From the NCBI GenBank assembly GCA_944472135.2, contig OX235262.1, forward strand, positions 169,383,509 to 169,447,508: a stretch of DNA of 64,000 nt, read 5' to 3'. The DNA comes from Trichobilharzia regenti (lineage: Eukaryota > Platyhelminthes > Trematoda > Strigeidida > Schistosomatidae). The notes beneath the pieces are model-generated. The model was given only the letters and a program-made list of their open reading frames with translations. It had not been told where the DNA came from and made no database searches. Of the stretch, positions 11,860 to 22,693 are shown piece by piece (position 1 is the first letter of the stretch; each line of letters opens with the position of its first letter). Made by a program: the position numbers and the translations under genes.

Positions 11860-12135
11860 TTATTACAATGAATTGCATATACCCAGTGCCCAAATTTTTT
11901 TCAAACCGTTAAACGTAAACTTGGTTTGAACGTATACAGGGATAACCTGATGAATTTCCAGAGAAACTGAATCACAGCGTCCAGTAAGAACATTCAGAAT
12001 GACCTTGCATCAGCTAGTTTCCTCATTTTATTTTCCATCCAGTCAACACTCAATTTTTGCGAAATAAACAAAAAACGCTTAATTTCTCCTCCTCCATATA
12101 TATATGCTCACTTAACTACTTCTGTGAAGCGTACG
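11860..12135. other. Short unassigned stretch between PLE palindrome and RTE
   Basis: AT-rich DNA with a short TATATATA run near 12098-12106. I see no gene. Confidence 0.4.
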
Positions 12136-12139
12136 ATTA

Positions 12140-13755
12140 GGTAAAGGTAACGTAAATCGACCCCCTGACGAAATCAGAAGTCCTGAATGCAATCAAGATG
12201 CTAAAAGCTGGGAAAGCACCAAGACTAGATGGAATCCCAGCAGAAACATTGAAAATAGACCCAGAGACAACAGCGGGCTTGATGACACCACTACTGGAGA
12301 AGGTGCGGAAAGAAGGCAAAGTACCCGAGTGTTGGAAGAAACGATACTTATTCAAACAACCAAAGAAACGAGACTTAAGTCAATGTAAAAACTGGCGCAA
12401 AATTATGCTCCTGTCCGTCCTTAGCAAATTACTAAGCCGCATCATCCTGGAGAGAATCAAACACGCCAACCTGGATGAAAAACTTCGACCGGAATAGGCT
12501 GGATTTTGGAGAAACAAGTCCTGTATTGATCAAATCACCACTTTACGAATCATCATTGAACAAAGCTTAGAATGGCAGTCATCACTCTATCTCAACTTCA
12601 TCGACTTTGGAAAGGCATTCGACAGCGTCGATAGAGAGGTGATTCGGCAACCACTTCGCTACTACGGGGCACCGTCGACAATTATACATCTCATCCAACA
12701 GTTATACGACAATGCTGCATACCAAGTAATCCACAGCGGAAACATAAGGAATCCTTCAATAAGAGTACGGGAGTGAGACAAGGCTGTCTACTATCTCCAA
12801 TGATTTTCCTGATTGCAGTAGACTGGATAATGCGACAGACAACGGACAATGAGGAAACAGGCATAAGATGGACTCACACAAAAAACTTGGAGGATCTTGA
12901 CTTCGCCGATGATGAAATATGTCTGATTCCCCGCGAAACTGGAAGATATGCAAGTGAAAAGCAACAATTTGGCAGAAGAAGCATCCAGAGAAGATAGGAC
13001 TTCAAGTGAACATAGATAAAACAGAGATGATGAAGATTCTTGGTCAACAGCGACAGAAGCAACAAGAACAGACAACAATCAGCCAGCGTAAATAGGAGGA
13101 ACCTGAAGGAAACAACCTCATTTGCCTACCTACCTGTGTACCCACCTGGGAAGCATCGTTTCAACTGCAGGCGGACGGAACTGATGAGGGTATCAAAGCA
13201 GCGAGGATTATCGGAAAAGCAAGACAAGTCTGTGTGTAGGTCAACAGCACTCAGCATCAAAAATAACATGTGGATTTTCAACCCCAATGTGAAGTCAGTC
13301 AGTGCTACCATACGGATCAGAGACTTTGCGTGTCATAAAGAGCATCTCAAACAAACTTCAGACCTTCATCAACAGTTGTCTTCGCTCAATACTCAATATC
13401 AGATGACCAGCCAGAAAAGATCAGCAACAAGGATCTCTGGGAATGAGCAAACCAACCAGGAGCCGACTGTGCAACAAATAGGCAGGAACAAATGGAGATG
13501 GATTGGCCATTCACTGAGGAAACCATCAAGTGACATCACTAAACAAGCCATCACTCGAGTAGAACCCGAAAGGAAAGCGGCGAGTTGGTCGTCAGTCTGA
13601 GGGTGACTTGAAGGTCATGTGAATAGGGGATGAAAACATGTGGACAGACTTGGAGCAGGGTGAGAATTTGGCAGAAAACCGAACGCAATGGAGACGCGCA
13701 GCTGAATCCCTATGTTCCTTTAGGAATTAAAGGCTAAAATAATAATATAATAATA
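12140..13755 (+). pseudogene. RTE-clade retrotransposon, RT domain to 3' end
   Basis: This covers the RT palm and C-terminus. 'MLKAGKAPRLDGIPAETLK' (12198 on), 'KNWRKIMLLSVLSKLLSRII' (12390 on), the 'FIDFGKAFDSVDREVI' block near 12597 (motif A, FDxVD), 'RQGCLLSPMIFLIAVDW' near 12776, and 'LDFADDEICLI' near 12895 (catalytic ADD) are readable in two frames. An in-frame stop follows 'KLRPE' at 12495-12497. The 3' end 'CTATGTTCCTTTAGGAATTA' and the ATAATA tail finish the element. It is truncated 5' of the RT domain. It is the closest partner of the 7.4-kb fragment and belongs to the 'GTTCCTTTAGGAATT' 3'-end subfamily (RTE-A). Confidence 0.9.
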
Positions 13756-13759
13756 AAAT

Positions 13760-14645
13760 GTTGAATTTTTCCATCATGGTTGTGTTAAATAGCTCTATAG
13801 TTGTAACGGAAAGATTGTTTGGAAAATTCCTCCTGAACGATCTAACTGCAGTGTTCACACTTTTTTATATACTTCCTCTAACTTCATAATTATTATCCCC
13901 CTTTTCCTCCTAAACGTGAATCACTGTTCTGAAATTCGCATATCATAAGTTGACTTGGTTTTTATTATTTGTCTTTATTCCTGTTTAATCTATTATTGCA
14001 ATGCTTCCCTTTGTGTTTGTGAGATGCATTGATAATGGGTTGTCGAACTATTTGCTTTTGTTTGAGTGAATGAAGGTGATTTTGACCTTGAACTGCCTTC
14101 GGTAATTATTGATGTGTGATTGTTGTGAGCAGAGTTTTGATCCCACATTGTTGGAAATATTCTACTTGAATCTCACATACTACTTACAGTTGAATTTTGA
14201 GTTAATTTTTTTCTAAAGTGCTAATTGGACCATCTAGCAGTCTAACAGTACTGTTGCGGTGATTTTGAGTTTTCGATGTTATCATTGTTGAATAGAGCTA
14301 AGTCTTTTTGCCACCTTTGGATCGATGTGTGACTGTGCAGGTTTCTAGAAAGTTCTGGTTAGTCATGCAGTCGAACGCAGAGATCGTTTTTCTGTTTTCA
14401 GACCTCTAGTTCAAAATGGATATATTTGTGTTCCTAGTCTGCTTGCTAACTGAGAATACCAAAAATGAATCCTAAGAAGGTCAATGCTGGGATCGAACAT
14501 TACGAAACGAAGTATTCTCAGCATTGTATATTCACTGTCATCCCTCTTTATTATGTCCAAATACTCTAAGTAGGTTTCAAAATTATTTTTAATAACAGTT
14601 GATGGTTTAACATAAGAAAAGCTAAAACAGAATGAAGTCAGCATA
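13760..14645. other. No supported gene
   Basis: AT-rich unique-looking DNA between an RTE tail and a PLE fragment. The minus-strand frame near 14411-14737 overlaps the PLE and has no recognisable domain. Confidence 0.45.
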
Positions 14646-14649
14646 AGTA

Positions 14650-15436
14650 CGCTTCTCAATTTAACTCCAACTGTGTACATAAATTTGTGTATCTGTGGGA
14701 GCAGTTGCATTGGGAGAACAGAAACGAGGGTGCCCATTCAATTTTCTGAACACGTGACGAAAGGCCCAAGTACCATGGGAACAAACGCTTACAACAGTGC
14801 CATTAATATTCATCTCATTCACACGGGTCATGAGGTGGAATACGCAAATTCCTATGAAACTGTCAATAGACAAAAAAGCTCAATTCTCATCAGGTTCACC
14901 AAAGCAGTCTCTATCTAATGCCTCAAACCCGATTTCTGTGTTCAGAAAGGAGCAGTGATCAGTCTCTCCTTGCCATGATAATTGGATGCCTTTACTCTCT
15001 CTCTCTCTCCTTCATTTGATTATGTTCTCTTTGGCTTTAATGTCATCCTCCTTCTTTGGTGTCGTGTAATTTCGCTTGTCTCTTGTTTTTGAGTTGAGTT
15101 GAAGTCAGCGAATTGTTACCTGATTTATAAGTTGCTCATGATCTTGCTCATCTCTCGTCTTTATTACGTAACTTTTTTATCATTCTATGCATTTATTTAC
15201 TTTGTTTAAACTCGAACCTCCTGTGCAAAAACTATATAAAAGCGTAATTTTCTGAGCAATGTTCACTAAGCCCAGAACCTCCTGTCAACTGACATCATGT
15301 AAAATTTGCAACCATGTTAAAATTTTCCTGTACGCAAACTCAATAACAATTTTATTTAGGCTGTGAGCAATTGATGAGAATCCAACGAAATTAATGATGA
15401 TGCTATCTTATTCTGCACCAACTGTTGTTCTTGCTT
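14650..15436 (+). pseudogene. PLE-A fragment: GIY-YIG domain, 3' UTR and terminal repeat
   Basis: The frame 14673-14918 encodes 'INLCICGSSCIGRTETRVPI', then 'QFSEHVTKG', 'HLIHTGHEVEYANSYETVNR' and 'LIRFTKAVSI'. It matches the better copy at 23.2-23.6 kb in order and spacing. The YIG block reads CIG, so the nuclease is mutated. Downstream the 3' UTR and terminal arm are conserved through the end motif 'GTTGTTCTTGCTTTATTCAA' near 15425. The hammerhead-like core in this copy is TTGATGA (15371-15377), with C3 lost. There is no left inverted arm, so the copy is 5' truncated. Confidence 0.8.
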
Positions 15437-15609
15437 TATTCAAAACTAAAATTGGATAAAAGCGAAACATCTATTTCCGAATATTAATCATTTGTTTGCC
15501 GAGACATTTTAGCTATATAAGAGAATCTGTGTTATTAGATTTATCCTCCTCTGAATCCGACTACCACACGGGATCACATTCTAGGAGACTAACTTGAATT
15601 TTTTGAATT

Positions 15610-16350
15610 CATATTGTTAAGCAGACTGTGGGGATTGACAGGACAAGAATACATTTAATCGATAGAAGAGTTCCAGAGGGTTTAGATTTCGCGAATGATT
15701 TATGTTTAATGTCACATAGATTTAAAGACTCACAGCCAACAAATTGACAGAAGAGACAGGCAGCGAAGAATAGACTTTAAGTGAACATTGAGAAAACAGG
15801 GATGATGCACATAACCAATCAAAAGAATGGAAAGGTAAGACAGACCTCCACCGCTCTGAAATCATTTTACAAATATTCTGCACTGCACTCAGTATAAACA
15901 GCAAAATTCGGATTTCCAACACTTACGCCAAGCCGATCAGTTCTCTTATAAAGTTCAAAGACCTGAGGCGTCCAAGGAAAGCCTTTCCGAAGGATTGCTG
16001 ATTATTATCAACAGCTGTCTTCTCTGGCTTCATATTGAAGACGAAATGGCCAACCAGAAAAGATTAACAACAATGGTTCCTAGGAACGAAGTAATCAAGA
16101 ATCTAGTCCTCGACCAATATGCTGCAGAAAGTGGAGATGCGTCAGACACAATCTGGGAGACCGCTGACTGGCATCATACTGTAAGCAGACCCTTCAGTGG
16201 AAGTTGAGTGGGAAATGACGAGTTGATTGATAACATGGAGGTGGTCGTCTGAGGAGGAGATGAAAGCCTGTTAGCCATTGTGCAGCCAGACGATGAGAAC
16301 TACAGGGAACAGGACTGAATGGAGATGTTTTTTCAGCCTTATTGTGGAGA
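15610..16350 (+). pseudogene. Highly decayed RTE C-terminal fragment
   Basis: 'GLDFANDLCLMSHRFKDSQP' (near 15680; ADD changed to AND), then 'VNIEKTGMMHITNQ' and later 'MANQKRLTTMVPRNEVIKNL' follow the order of the intact RTE at 48.8-52.1 kb. Many stops and frame changes. It ends near 16.34 kb at 'TTCAGCCTTATTGTGG'. It is older than the 12-kb or 49-kb copies judging by the number of breaks. Confidence 0.7.
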
Positions 16351-16359
16351 TAGGGAGAT

Positions 16360-16870
16360 AGATTTGATGTCAGAGAAAGTCAATGATACATTATTGTGGA
16401 GATACTTGAGAGACGTTAAAAGAACACAAAGAAACACAACATGAATGACATAAGTAACGCAACACAGTAGATATGTGCAATTGGTGCGCTGGGAATAAAG
16501 TGTACATAATTTGGCCATATAGAGATGGACGATTTCAAAATGACTAAAGAGGTGATCACCACGAGCCGACCGAAATATTTAGTGGCCACCATTCACAGAG
16601 CTTACCTCTTTACCGCACTATGCGGGGACTTTTGCCTGCTGGATTTCCCTCATATGCCGATTCAAGCATCCTTTGCCGAACTTGGCAAACAGTTTGGATG
16701 TAGAACCGTTAGATGATGTTATGGCGTTTCTGCTCATTTCCTCTTTTGATGGTATAAACGGGATCACATGTCTCCGTGAGAATTTATGGCACTTGCCACT
16801 TCGGAAGAGGTTTCCGTGGACCTGACCCTCTTCAAATCGCGTCCTTACGTTTCTCCGACGTCAAATCTAT
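16360..16870. other. Unassigned; one 63-residue open frame of unknown nature
   Basis: The plus-strand frame 16525-16716 (starting MDDFKMTKEV) is locally richer in GC than its neighbours, but I recognise no domain, and its ends do not coincide with any repeat I can define. It may be part of an old repeat. I do not call it a gene. Confidence 0.3.
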
Positions 16871-16875
16871 CTCCC

Positions 16876-16968
16876 TGATATTTGATGTTTCGATACCGAT
16901 GAAAATTCCATACTTGTACCAAAAATACAGTATGGAATCAAGCTGTAAATCAAAAATAAAAAAAAAAT
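16876..16968 (+). repeat. SINE-2, 5'-truncated fragment
   Basis: Only the 3' body is present: 'CATACTTGTACCAAAAATAC', then 'TATGGAATCAAGCTGTAAAT', then an A-rich tail. It matches the ends of the copies at 17.3 and 30.6 kb. The tRNA-like head is absent. Confidence 0.7.
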
Positions 16969-17294
16969 CTACTAGTGATAAATCTTATCGGTAGCACAAC
17001 CCACACTATGCTCCACTCAAAACCCAAATTCACAAAATGATTTGATTTTTGTTCAATTTTACTGGGTTACTGCATACCTAAATGCATCTTTTAATAATAA
17101 TTCAAGTTTCAAGTTACCTACATGATGAATTTCATCATGTATTTGAAATATTCCAGAGCATATAGGGCATCTACTCAGTGAATTTGCCTTCTTTCCCCAA
17201 TATACAAGTTCTTTTAAAACATGATTTCACCACTTTCGAATACTTATTAAATTCGTTGATCTTGTTACGCAAATTTCAATTTAGATTTCAAATC

Positions 17295-17482
17295 TGTGCG
17301 TCAGTGGCACAGAGGTTAGGACTCTTGCCGACCATGCACTTGGTCCGGGGTTCTACCCCTGCCGACACACACCTACTATCAATGGTCGGTCTGCAAAACT
17401 TGACCTAACGATATCACATGCTGAAAATTCCATACTTTTACCAAAAAGTACTGTGCGGAATCAAACTATAATCAAAAAAGAT
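17295..17482 (+). repeat. SINE-2, full-length tRNA-derived copy
   Basis: The head 'GTGCGTCAGTGGCACAGAGG' continues into TTAGGACTCTTGCC, and the B-box-like 'GGGGTTCTACCCC' sits near 17347. The body 'TCGGTCTGCAAAACTTG', 'TGAAAATTCCATACTTTTAC' and an A-rich tail follow. The A box has AGAGGTTAGG in place of the usual AGTGGTTAGG. Confidence 0.8.
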
Positions 17483-17869
17483 GGAAAAATGAATAATCTG
17501 ATAGCAGTTTTCTCTGAACTTTGGTTAAGGCTAACTACTTGAAAATTACTAGACCAAATTTCTTCGGTTTGTTTTTATTGTTAATTTGTGTAGCGCAAAA
17601 AGGAAACAGCACTTAGGTTAAACAAATCAGGTCAAATGACCGCCTGACTTAAAACAATCAAACAGGTGAAGGTTGTAATCAGTTGTCATACAAAAATTCA
17701 TTTATTTCTCTCAGTACCAAAATATTGATATTTATGTTACCGAAAGTTGTATCTTAAAAAGATAAATGACTTTAATAACCTTTCTCTGTTCAGTTCAAAT
17801 ATTTAATAATCCTTTGGGCCAACAGATTACTTAACTGTTCAACTATATCCGTCCAATTATATCCCAGTG

Positions 17870-18075
17870 ATTCACCAAGGATGCCCACTAAAAATGTGAA
17901 AGACTGATTAATGAACAAAGAATATTCCTGAAATGTCGGGTATCTAGAGGCCTTAGTTAATTTATTCTACGTACGATAAATGATAAACAAATGCTATTCA
18001 ACGCTCACCATGTGACCTGTTTCGACAAGGCGGTCTAATACCAAACTGTTGAAGGCTTTAACAGCACCTATTTTG
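17870..18075. repeat. Dispersed repeat Z, uninterrupted copy
   Basis: The text from 'GGATGCCCACTAAAAATGTG' (17879) to 'TTGAAGGCTTTAACAGCACC' aligns by eye with 28.93-29.04 kb plus 29.74-29.88 kb, where it is interrupted. I cannot assign it to a class. Confidence 0.5.
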
Positions 18076-18354
18076 TAGCCATATTGGTGTGTGTTTCTGA
18101 GCAAGTCCAGCCACTACTACTACCCTGAACTTCTGTCAAACCTATAAATTCATAAATTCTGTGAGTGACTTCTCTTAATTTATCTGATAGTCAGTCAATT
18201 AAGTGTTATATAGGATGTATATTATCTCTCTCTCTCTTACGGTTTCTGTTGAAGTGTAGTCTGTTGATAAGGAATACTGACTCAACGTAATTTAAAATAG
18301 CATTACTGTTTCCAAGGTTAGTCCGTGGAGATTCTGTTTTTCTCAGGTTAGACC

Positions 18355-18665
18355 AGAGATTGATATCAGTTAGAAAACCATTGGAAACCAGCACTGGAGT
18401 ACTGGACAGCTGTTTCGTTCTAGTTTGGGACTCATCATCAGTAGGCATCCACTGGGCTTCGAATCAACGACCTACCAGTTACAGTGCAAGCTTGTGTACT
18501 ATTCAGCCACTGGGACCCATTTCAGTGACCAGACCACGAATTCTATCTTATCCCAATTCGTGATTTAGCGCGACCGCCAACCGATGTCATAGGCGGCAAC
18601 TCAGTCCTCAAACCTGACTGTATGGACACCACCGGTCATGACATGTAACTACAAAGAAGTCCAGG
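18355..18665 (-). repeat. Hammerhead-type SINE (Sm-alpha-like), near full length
   Basis: Read on the minus strand it has an internal leader with 'GCGGTCGCGCTAAATC', a tRNA-like region 'CCCAGTGGCTGAATAGTAC' with B-box 'TCGTTGATTCGAAGCC', then a hammerhead-like fold: stem I strand TACTG (18439-18443 on plus), core ATGATGA, stem II GTCCC...GAAC, GAAA, stem III ACAGCTGT, cleavage-site TC and stem I partner CAGTA. The core should be CTGANGA and here is ATGATGA, so self-cleavage is not expected. The SINE 3' end 'TTTTCTAACTGATATC' completes it. Confidence 0.75.
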
Positions 18666-18920
18666 CGACTTCGTCCTGTTTTCAGTCACTCACCGTGAGC
18701 ATCAGATTCATTTTCAAGAATTATTTTGTAGGAATTCTATGTGTTTCCAATACTACCTAATTTTCTTTAGTTCTCTAACTGATCTCAATCCGTAGTCTAA
18801 TCTGAAAAATTATTGTTGTTTATACCAGTATTTTTTCGATTATTTAAATGTGAAACCTGATGACAAATTTATCTTTCTTCATGAATCGATCTTCTAAATT
18901 TTTAATGTTTATTCTATAAT

Positions 18921-19115
18921 TGCGTCGGTGGCACAGTGGTTAGGACGCCGGCCGGCCGACGCAATCCTTTACCTCTCTCAGTCAGTAATAAAGTTGGTAC
19001 AGAGGGAAGGTTGGGCATGAGACTAGCAACCCTATCCCGCATAAATGAACACCACTGCTACCGAAACTTCAAGTTTCTAGCTTAAAGCCCCCTGTTCCAC
19101 TGGGAACGTACAGAA
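18921..19115 (+). repeat. SINE-3: tRNA head joined to RTE 5'-UTR and 3'-end sequence
   Basis: It starts with the head 'GCGTCGGTGGCACAGTGGTT', as in SINE-2, but then 'GTACAGAGGGAAGGTTGGGC', 'GACTAGCAACCCTATCCCG' and 'CTACCGAAACTTCAAGTT' follow the reverse complement of the RTE 5' UTR at 51.94-52.05 kb. The last part, 'CCCCTGTTCCACTGGGAACG', resembles the RTE 3' end ('CCTATGTTCCACTAGGAACC'). Other copies lie at 39.2-39.5 kb and 44.65-45.18 kb. RTE machinery probably moved it. Confidence 0.75.
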
Positions 19116-19454
19116 GACCCAAGATACAGGTAAGGAGATTGTCTGTTTGCATAACTTCGAAAGATCACAGTGAGAGATAATTTCGAGCCCAGTTCCCACG
19201 CGGAATGAAACACCATCCACAACTTGCACCAGAATAAAAATCTCAGACTTACTATAACTTTATGGCAGCTTTCTTCTGAATTATTCACAATTGCATAGCA
19301 GGTATATAATTCGCTATATCGAATTGTAATCGGCAAAGACGTATCTTTCCATGTCTTTTAATTCACACCAAGAAATCAATGGTTCCACTCCACATCATCT
19401 ACTAACCTTGTTCTATACTTTCTTCATACTGCTAATAAAATAACATGTAACGAA

Positions 19455-19800
19455 CAGGATTTTCATCATGATCTGACATAAGTTAGAGAACCATTGGAAA
19501 ACCAACAGGGAGTAATGGACAGCTGTTTCGTCCCATTCTGGGACTCTTCATCAGTACGCACCCACCACAGTGGTTCGAACCCAGGACCTTCCTGTTACAA
19601 GGCGAGCTCGTATACCATTAAGCCACTGGGATCCGTTCCAATGGCCTATGAATTCTAACTTCTGCTAATTCACGACATAGCGCGACCCCTAGCCAATGTC
19701 TTCCGCGAGTATTTGTCCTCACACCTGAGCTGCTGCTCCCTACTGGTCACGACTTCTCACTAGAACCCCTAGCTGAATAGGGCGAGTCGCTCGTAAGCAT
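19455..19800 (-). repeat. Hammerhead-type SINE, full-length minus copy
   Basis: The minus-strand order is 'GTGAGGACAAATACTCGCGG', 'GGGTCGCGCTATGTCGTG', tRNA-like 'CCCAGTGGCTTAATGGTATA', B-box 'CCTGGGTTCGAACC', ribozyme-like 'TACTGATGAAGAGTCCC'...'GGGACGAAACAGCTGTCC', and the 3' end 'TTAGAGAACCATTGG' (plus-strand text near 19482). It is the best full-length copy in the window, about 345 bp, and pairs head to head with the copy at 19.82 kb. Confidence 0.8.
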
Positions 19801-19821
19801 CACATTGATATTCAAGTGTAT

Positions 19822-19995
19822 ATTGGCTTAATGGTATATGACCTCGCCTTGTCACATAAAGGTCCTGGATTCGAATTCCAGGTGGGTGAGTACTGATGAA
19901 GAGTCCCAAACTAGGACGAAACAGTTTTCCAGCACTTCCAGGTTTTCCAATGGCTCTCTAACTAATGTCAGATCATGATGAAAATCCTGTAACCA
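19822..19995 (+). repeat. Hammerhead-type SINE, plus copy (5' truncated)
   Basis: tRNA-like 'TTGGCTTAATGGTATATGAC', B-box 'CTGGATTCGAATTCCAGG', then stem I TACTG, core-like ATGAAGA, stem II GTCCC/GGAC, GAAAC, and the 3' end through 'CATGATGAAAATCCTG'. It is the mirror of the preceding copy, and the shared text extends to the very end of both. Core residues differ from CTGANGA, so it is probably inactive. Confidence 0.8.
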
Positions 19996-19999
19996 ATCA

Positions 20000-20795
20000 A
20001 GTCAATGCAAATCAAACTCAAGGAATCCCAATCACAACACATTTCCAACCACTTCTCTTCATTCAGTCATTTAAATAAGAATTTTACTGATAACAGACTC
20101 TTGTCTCGTACAATCCCATAATATTCCAATTGTACCTAATATGAAACGCTGTCAAACAACTTTGTAATAATTGCAGTTTTGTCGGAATAATTATCTTCTT
20201 TTAGCATTTCATAACTTCCGGTTGGTATAAACGAGAATGCCACATAATCTACTCCTCCCTTCCCCAGCTCTCTAACTTGACAACCATTCATATAAATATT
20301 TCAGTAAATAATAGTATTTTATATTTGTCTCATAAATGGAACTCGTAATCTGTAAATTAATTTCCAATCTTCCATTCACATATTTTAGGGAGATAAGATC
20401 TCACTGCAGTTTCATATGTGTGTAAAACTTTGGCACTGTGGTGGCATGTAATTCCACATTAGTTTTTTTATTAGACATATCACATAGTGATGACGTTTCA
20501 AACACCATTTATTGTTCATAATCATACCAATTATAATGAAACAACCTCGAAACTTTCACTTTACAGTTTTCTTTATTCTCTCCTATTCGTCGTCGTAGGG
20601 GTAATAGAAGTTTCGAGATGTCCACCCAGACGGGTATTGAATTATTCCTGTTACATAGGTTGTCAGTTGATTCGACAAACTAAGTTTCCGTTATCAATCT
20701 CTCCCTCCACCCTGCTGTTACATTGGATTTTAAAAATGCCTGTCATCTTTTCGAATCCATCCCACAGTATGGTTGTGTATGATTTTGATATTGTC
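20000..20795. other. No supported gene; contains repeat Y near 20.42-20.51 kb
   Basis: 'GTAATTCCACATTAG' and 'CACATAGTGATGA' at 20449-20490 recur at 63.85-63.90 kb with similar spacing, so a dispersed repeat (Y) lies here. The plus-strand frame 20487-20801 has no recognisable domain and probably belongs to that repeat or to chance. Confidence 0.4.
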
Positions 20796-20799
20796 TTCT

Positions 20800-21822
20800 G
20801 AGTTGTCTTCTCTGAGCTGGATAGTTAATTTGCGAAGCTTTCATCACCCTACTAGGTAAAACCTTCAGGGCATACTTCAATTTTAAGTGAGCTTTTAGAT
20901 TTCTCCATGAGTTTATTAATCATCTCTCCCAGTGACTTTGGATGTGATTGGTTGTTTTTGTGCGTTCTCTCATCCTCTTTACTACTTGTATTGGAACTGA
21001 TCGTTTCTTTGACTTGAACTTTGACCCTTTGTGTGTGAAGTTTCTTTCTTATTGGTTGATAAATTTTGTCTATCTCGATGTGTCTATTGATTGATGATTC
21101 ACTGGAATGCCAGGCGGGCTTCTAAAAATTCTCTAGCATTCTTGTTGTTTCCTCTATCTAATATTTGAACGTTGTCCCAGTTGAATTGATGTCCGTGGTT
21201 GTCTGTATGCAGTGAATGAGCGAGGGAGTGGATATCATGTCTTTTGACGGTTAGCTTATGTTCGTGGATATGAAGACTACGGAGATGTCCTCTGTAACCA
21301 GTGTAGGGTTTATCGTAGTTGTTATAATTTATTTTGTAGATGATGTTGGTTTTATCTTCTTTCTTCGTTTAGTCTTCTGACTGACACATAGCCAGCCGAG
21401 TGAAGTGATTTTGTTGGTTTGTGTGCGACATCAATTCCTAAAGGTTTGAATGCTAGAGAGTTTTTAGAAGCCTGGCATTCCAGTCAATCGTCATTTAATA
21501 GACACATCGAAATAGACAAAATTTATCAACCGATAAGAAAGAAACCTCACACACAAAGGGTCAAAGTTCAAGTCAAAGAAACAATCAGTTCCAATACAAA
21601 TAGCCTAGAAGGTGTGAAAACACACAAGAACAACCAATCACGACGTTCAACATCATCAGGACAGATGACTAATAAACTCGTGGAGAAATCTAAAAGCTCA
21701 CTTCAATTCAAATTGAGGTACGCCCTGAAGATATCGCCTATTAAGGCGATGAAAGCTTCGCAAATTAACTAACCAGCTCAGAGAACACAACCACATCAAA
21801 ATCATCCACCTGAGCTACTAAG
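20800..21822 (-). mobile_element. PLE-B with inverted arms
   Basis: The arms 20800-21142 and 21446-21797 are inverted copies, about 345 bp each. The right one carries the open frame 21419-21772 ('NAREFLEAWHSSQSSFNRHI'), and the left one has the same text on the minus strand. The interior (about 21143-21420, minus) encodes 'INYNNYDKPYTGYRGHLRSL', then 'HIHEHKLTVKRH' and 'HTDNHGHQFNWDNVQILDRG': a divergent GIY-YIG block, Y-x-GYRGH, running into 'NNKNAREFLEA'. There is no RT. A terminal sequence 'ATCAAAATCATCCACCTGAG' at 21798-21817 is shared with fragments at 24.2 and 43.9 kb. Confidence 0.75.
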
Positions 21823-22129
21823 CCTCTCTATCATACCTAAATCTTGTGCATGATTGCATGTAGTAAGTGGTATAGCTGAATTATTCTCTAGATTTCTTAT
21901 CTTATTTGGGTCAACTAGTTTAGCTTTTGCTAAGTTTTTATGCTCGGCTAGTCTGACTGCACCTGTTCTGAACAATAAATTTTGTTCGAAATGTCATCCA
22001 ATAAATAATACTGTTTCACTGTGTGATATATCTATTAAACAAACAAATGTGGAATTACTTACCACCACAGTGCCTGAGTTTGACACATATATTAAGTGTA
22101 AATAGAGTGCTTCAAATAACAAATAACAC

Positions 22130-22604
22130 AAAATATCAGCAAGTCTGTACATGTTTATGTAACGACCTAAACCGACTCGTTCTAGTCTGAACACCGGAAA
22201 GTGATCTCTACGATCTGCTATATAGCTCACCAGAACTTTCTTGAATTACGTGCGGTACAAAAAAGTCCCGAAGACTGTATAACAAAAAACACTTATATTT
22301 GATAAAATCTGTGGTACTGCTAAACCATGATTGGTACCAAAATCTCAAAATTACCTCAGCAATACCGTAAGGCAACTTTACAGGTTAGATAAATTTCCAG
22401 TACCCCGAAATGAGTACTTTGGGAACCGATTAGTTATCCACAATTCAAATGTAAGACGCATCTGTGAATCATATAGAATATTCCCAAAAAAGTTGCGATC
22501 AAAACTCTGTCAACAAACACCATACACCAACAATTCCTCCTCAAAGTCCGAGGACAGGATGATCTAAACTCATTCAAAAACAAATCACATAGCAAAACAA
22601 CACA
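22130..22604. repeat. Dispersed repeat X, left part
   Basis: It aligns by eye with 47.19-47.64 kb ('CGACTCGT', 'TAAGGCAACTTTACAGG', 'ACACCATACACCAACAATTC' against 'TAGGCAACTTTATAGAC', 'ATCATACACAAACAATTTCC'). The repeat breaks at about 22605 and resumes at about 24385, which brackets a nested PLE insertion. Class unknown. The open frame 22331-22567 inside has no domain I recognise. Confidence 0.5.
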
Positions 22605-22643
22605 TTATTGCCTTTCAATAAAGCAAGAACAACAATGGTTTGT

Positions 22644-22693
22644 GCAGAATAATATGGTACCATCATTTATTTCGTTGGCTTCTCATCAGCTGC
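22644..22693 (-). ncRNA. Hammerhead-like fold in the left PLE arm
   Basis: Mirror of the fold at 24009-24058: stem I strand GCAG (plus text CTGC, 22690-22693), core CTGATGA (22683-22689 read on minus), GAAA (22670-22673), and stem I partner CTGC (plus text GCAG, 22644-22647). Both arms keep the core, so the element would have one motif per arm on opposite strands. Unproven activity. Confidence 0.5.

Noticed and set aside
16525..16716. 63-codon open frame MDDFKMTKEV...
   Set aside because: No recognised domain or conserved context; left as unassigned.
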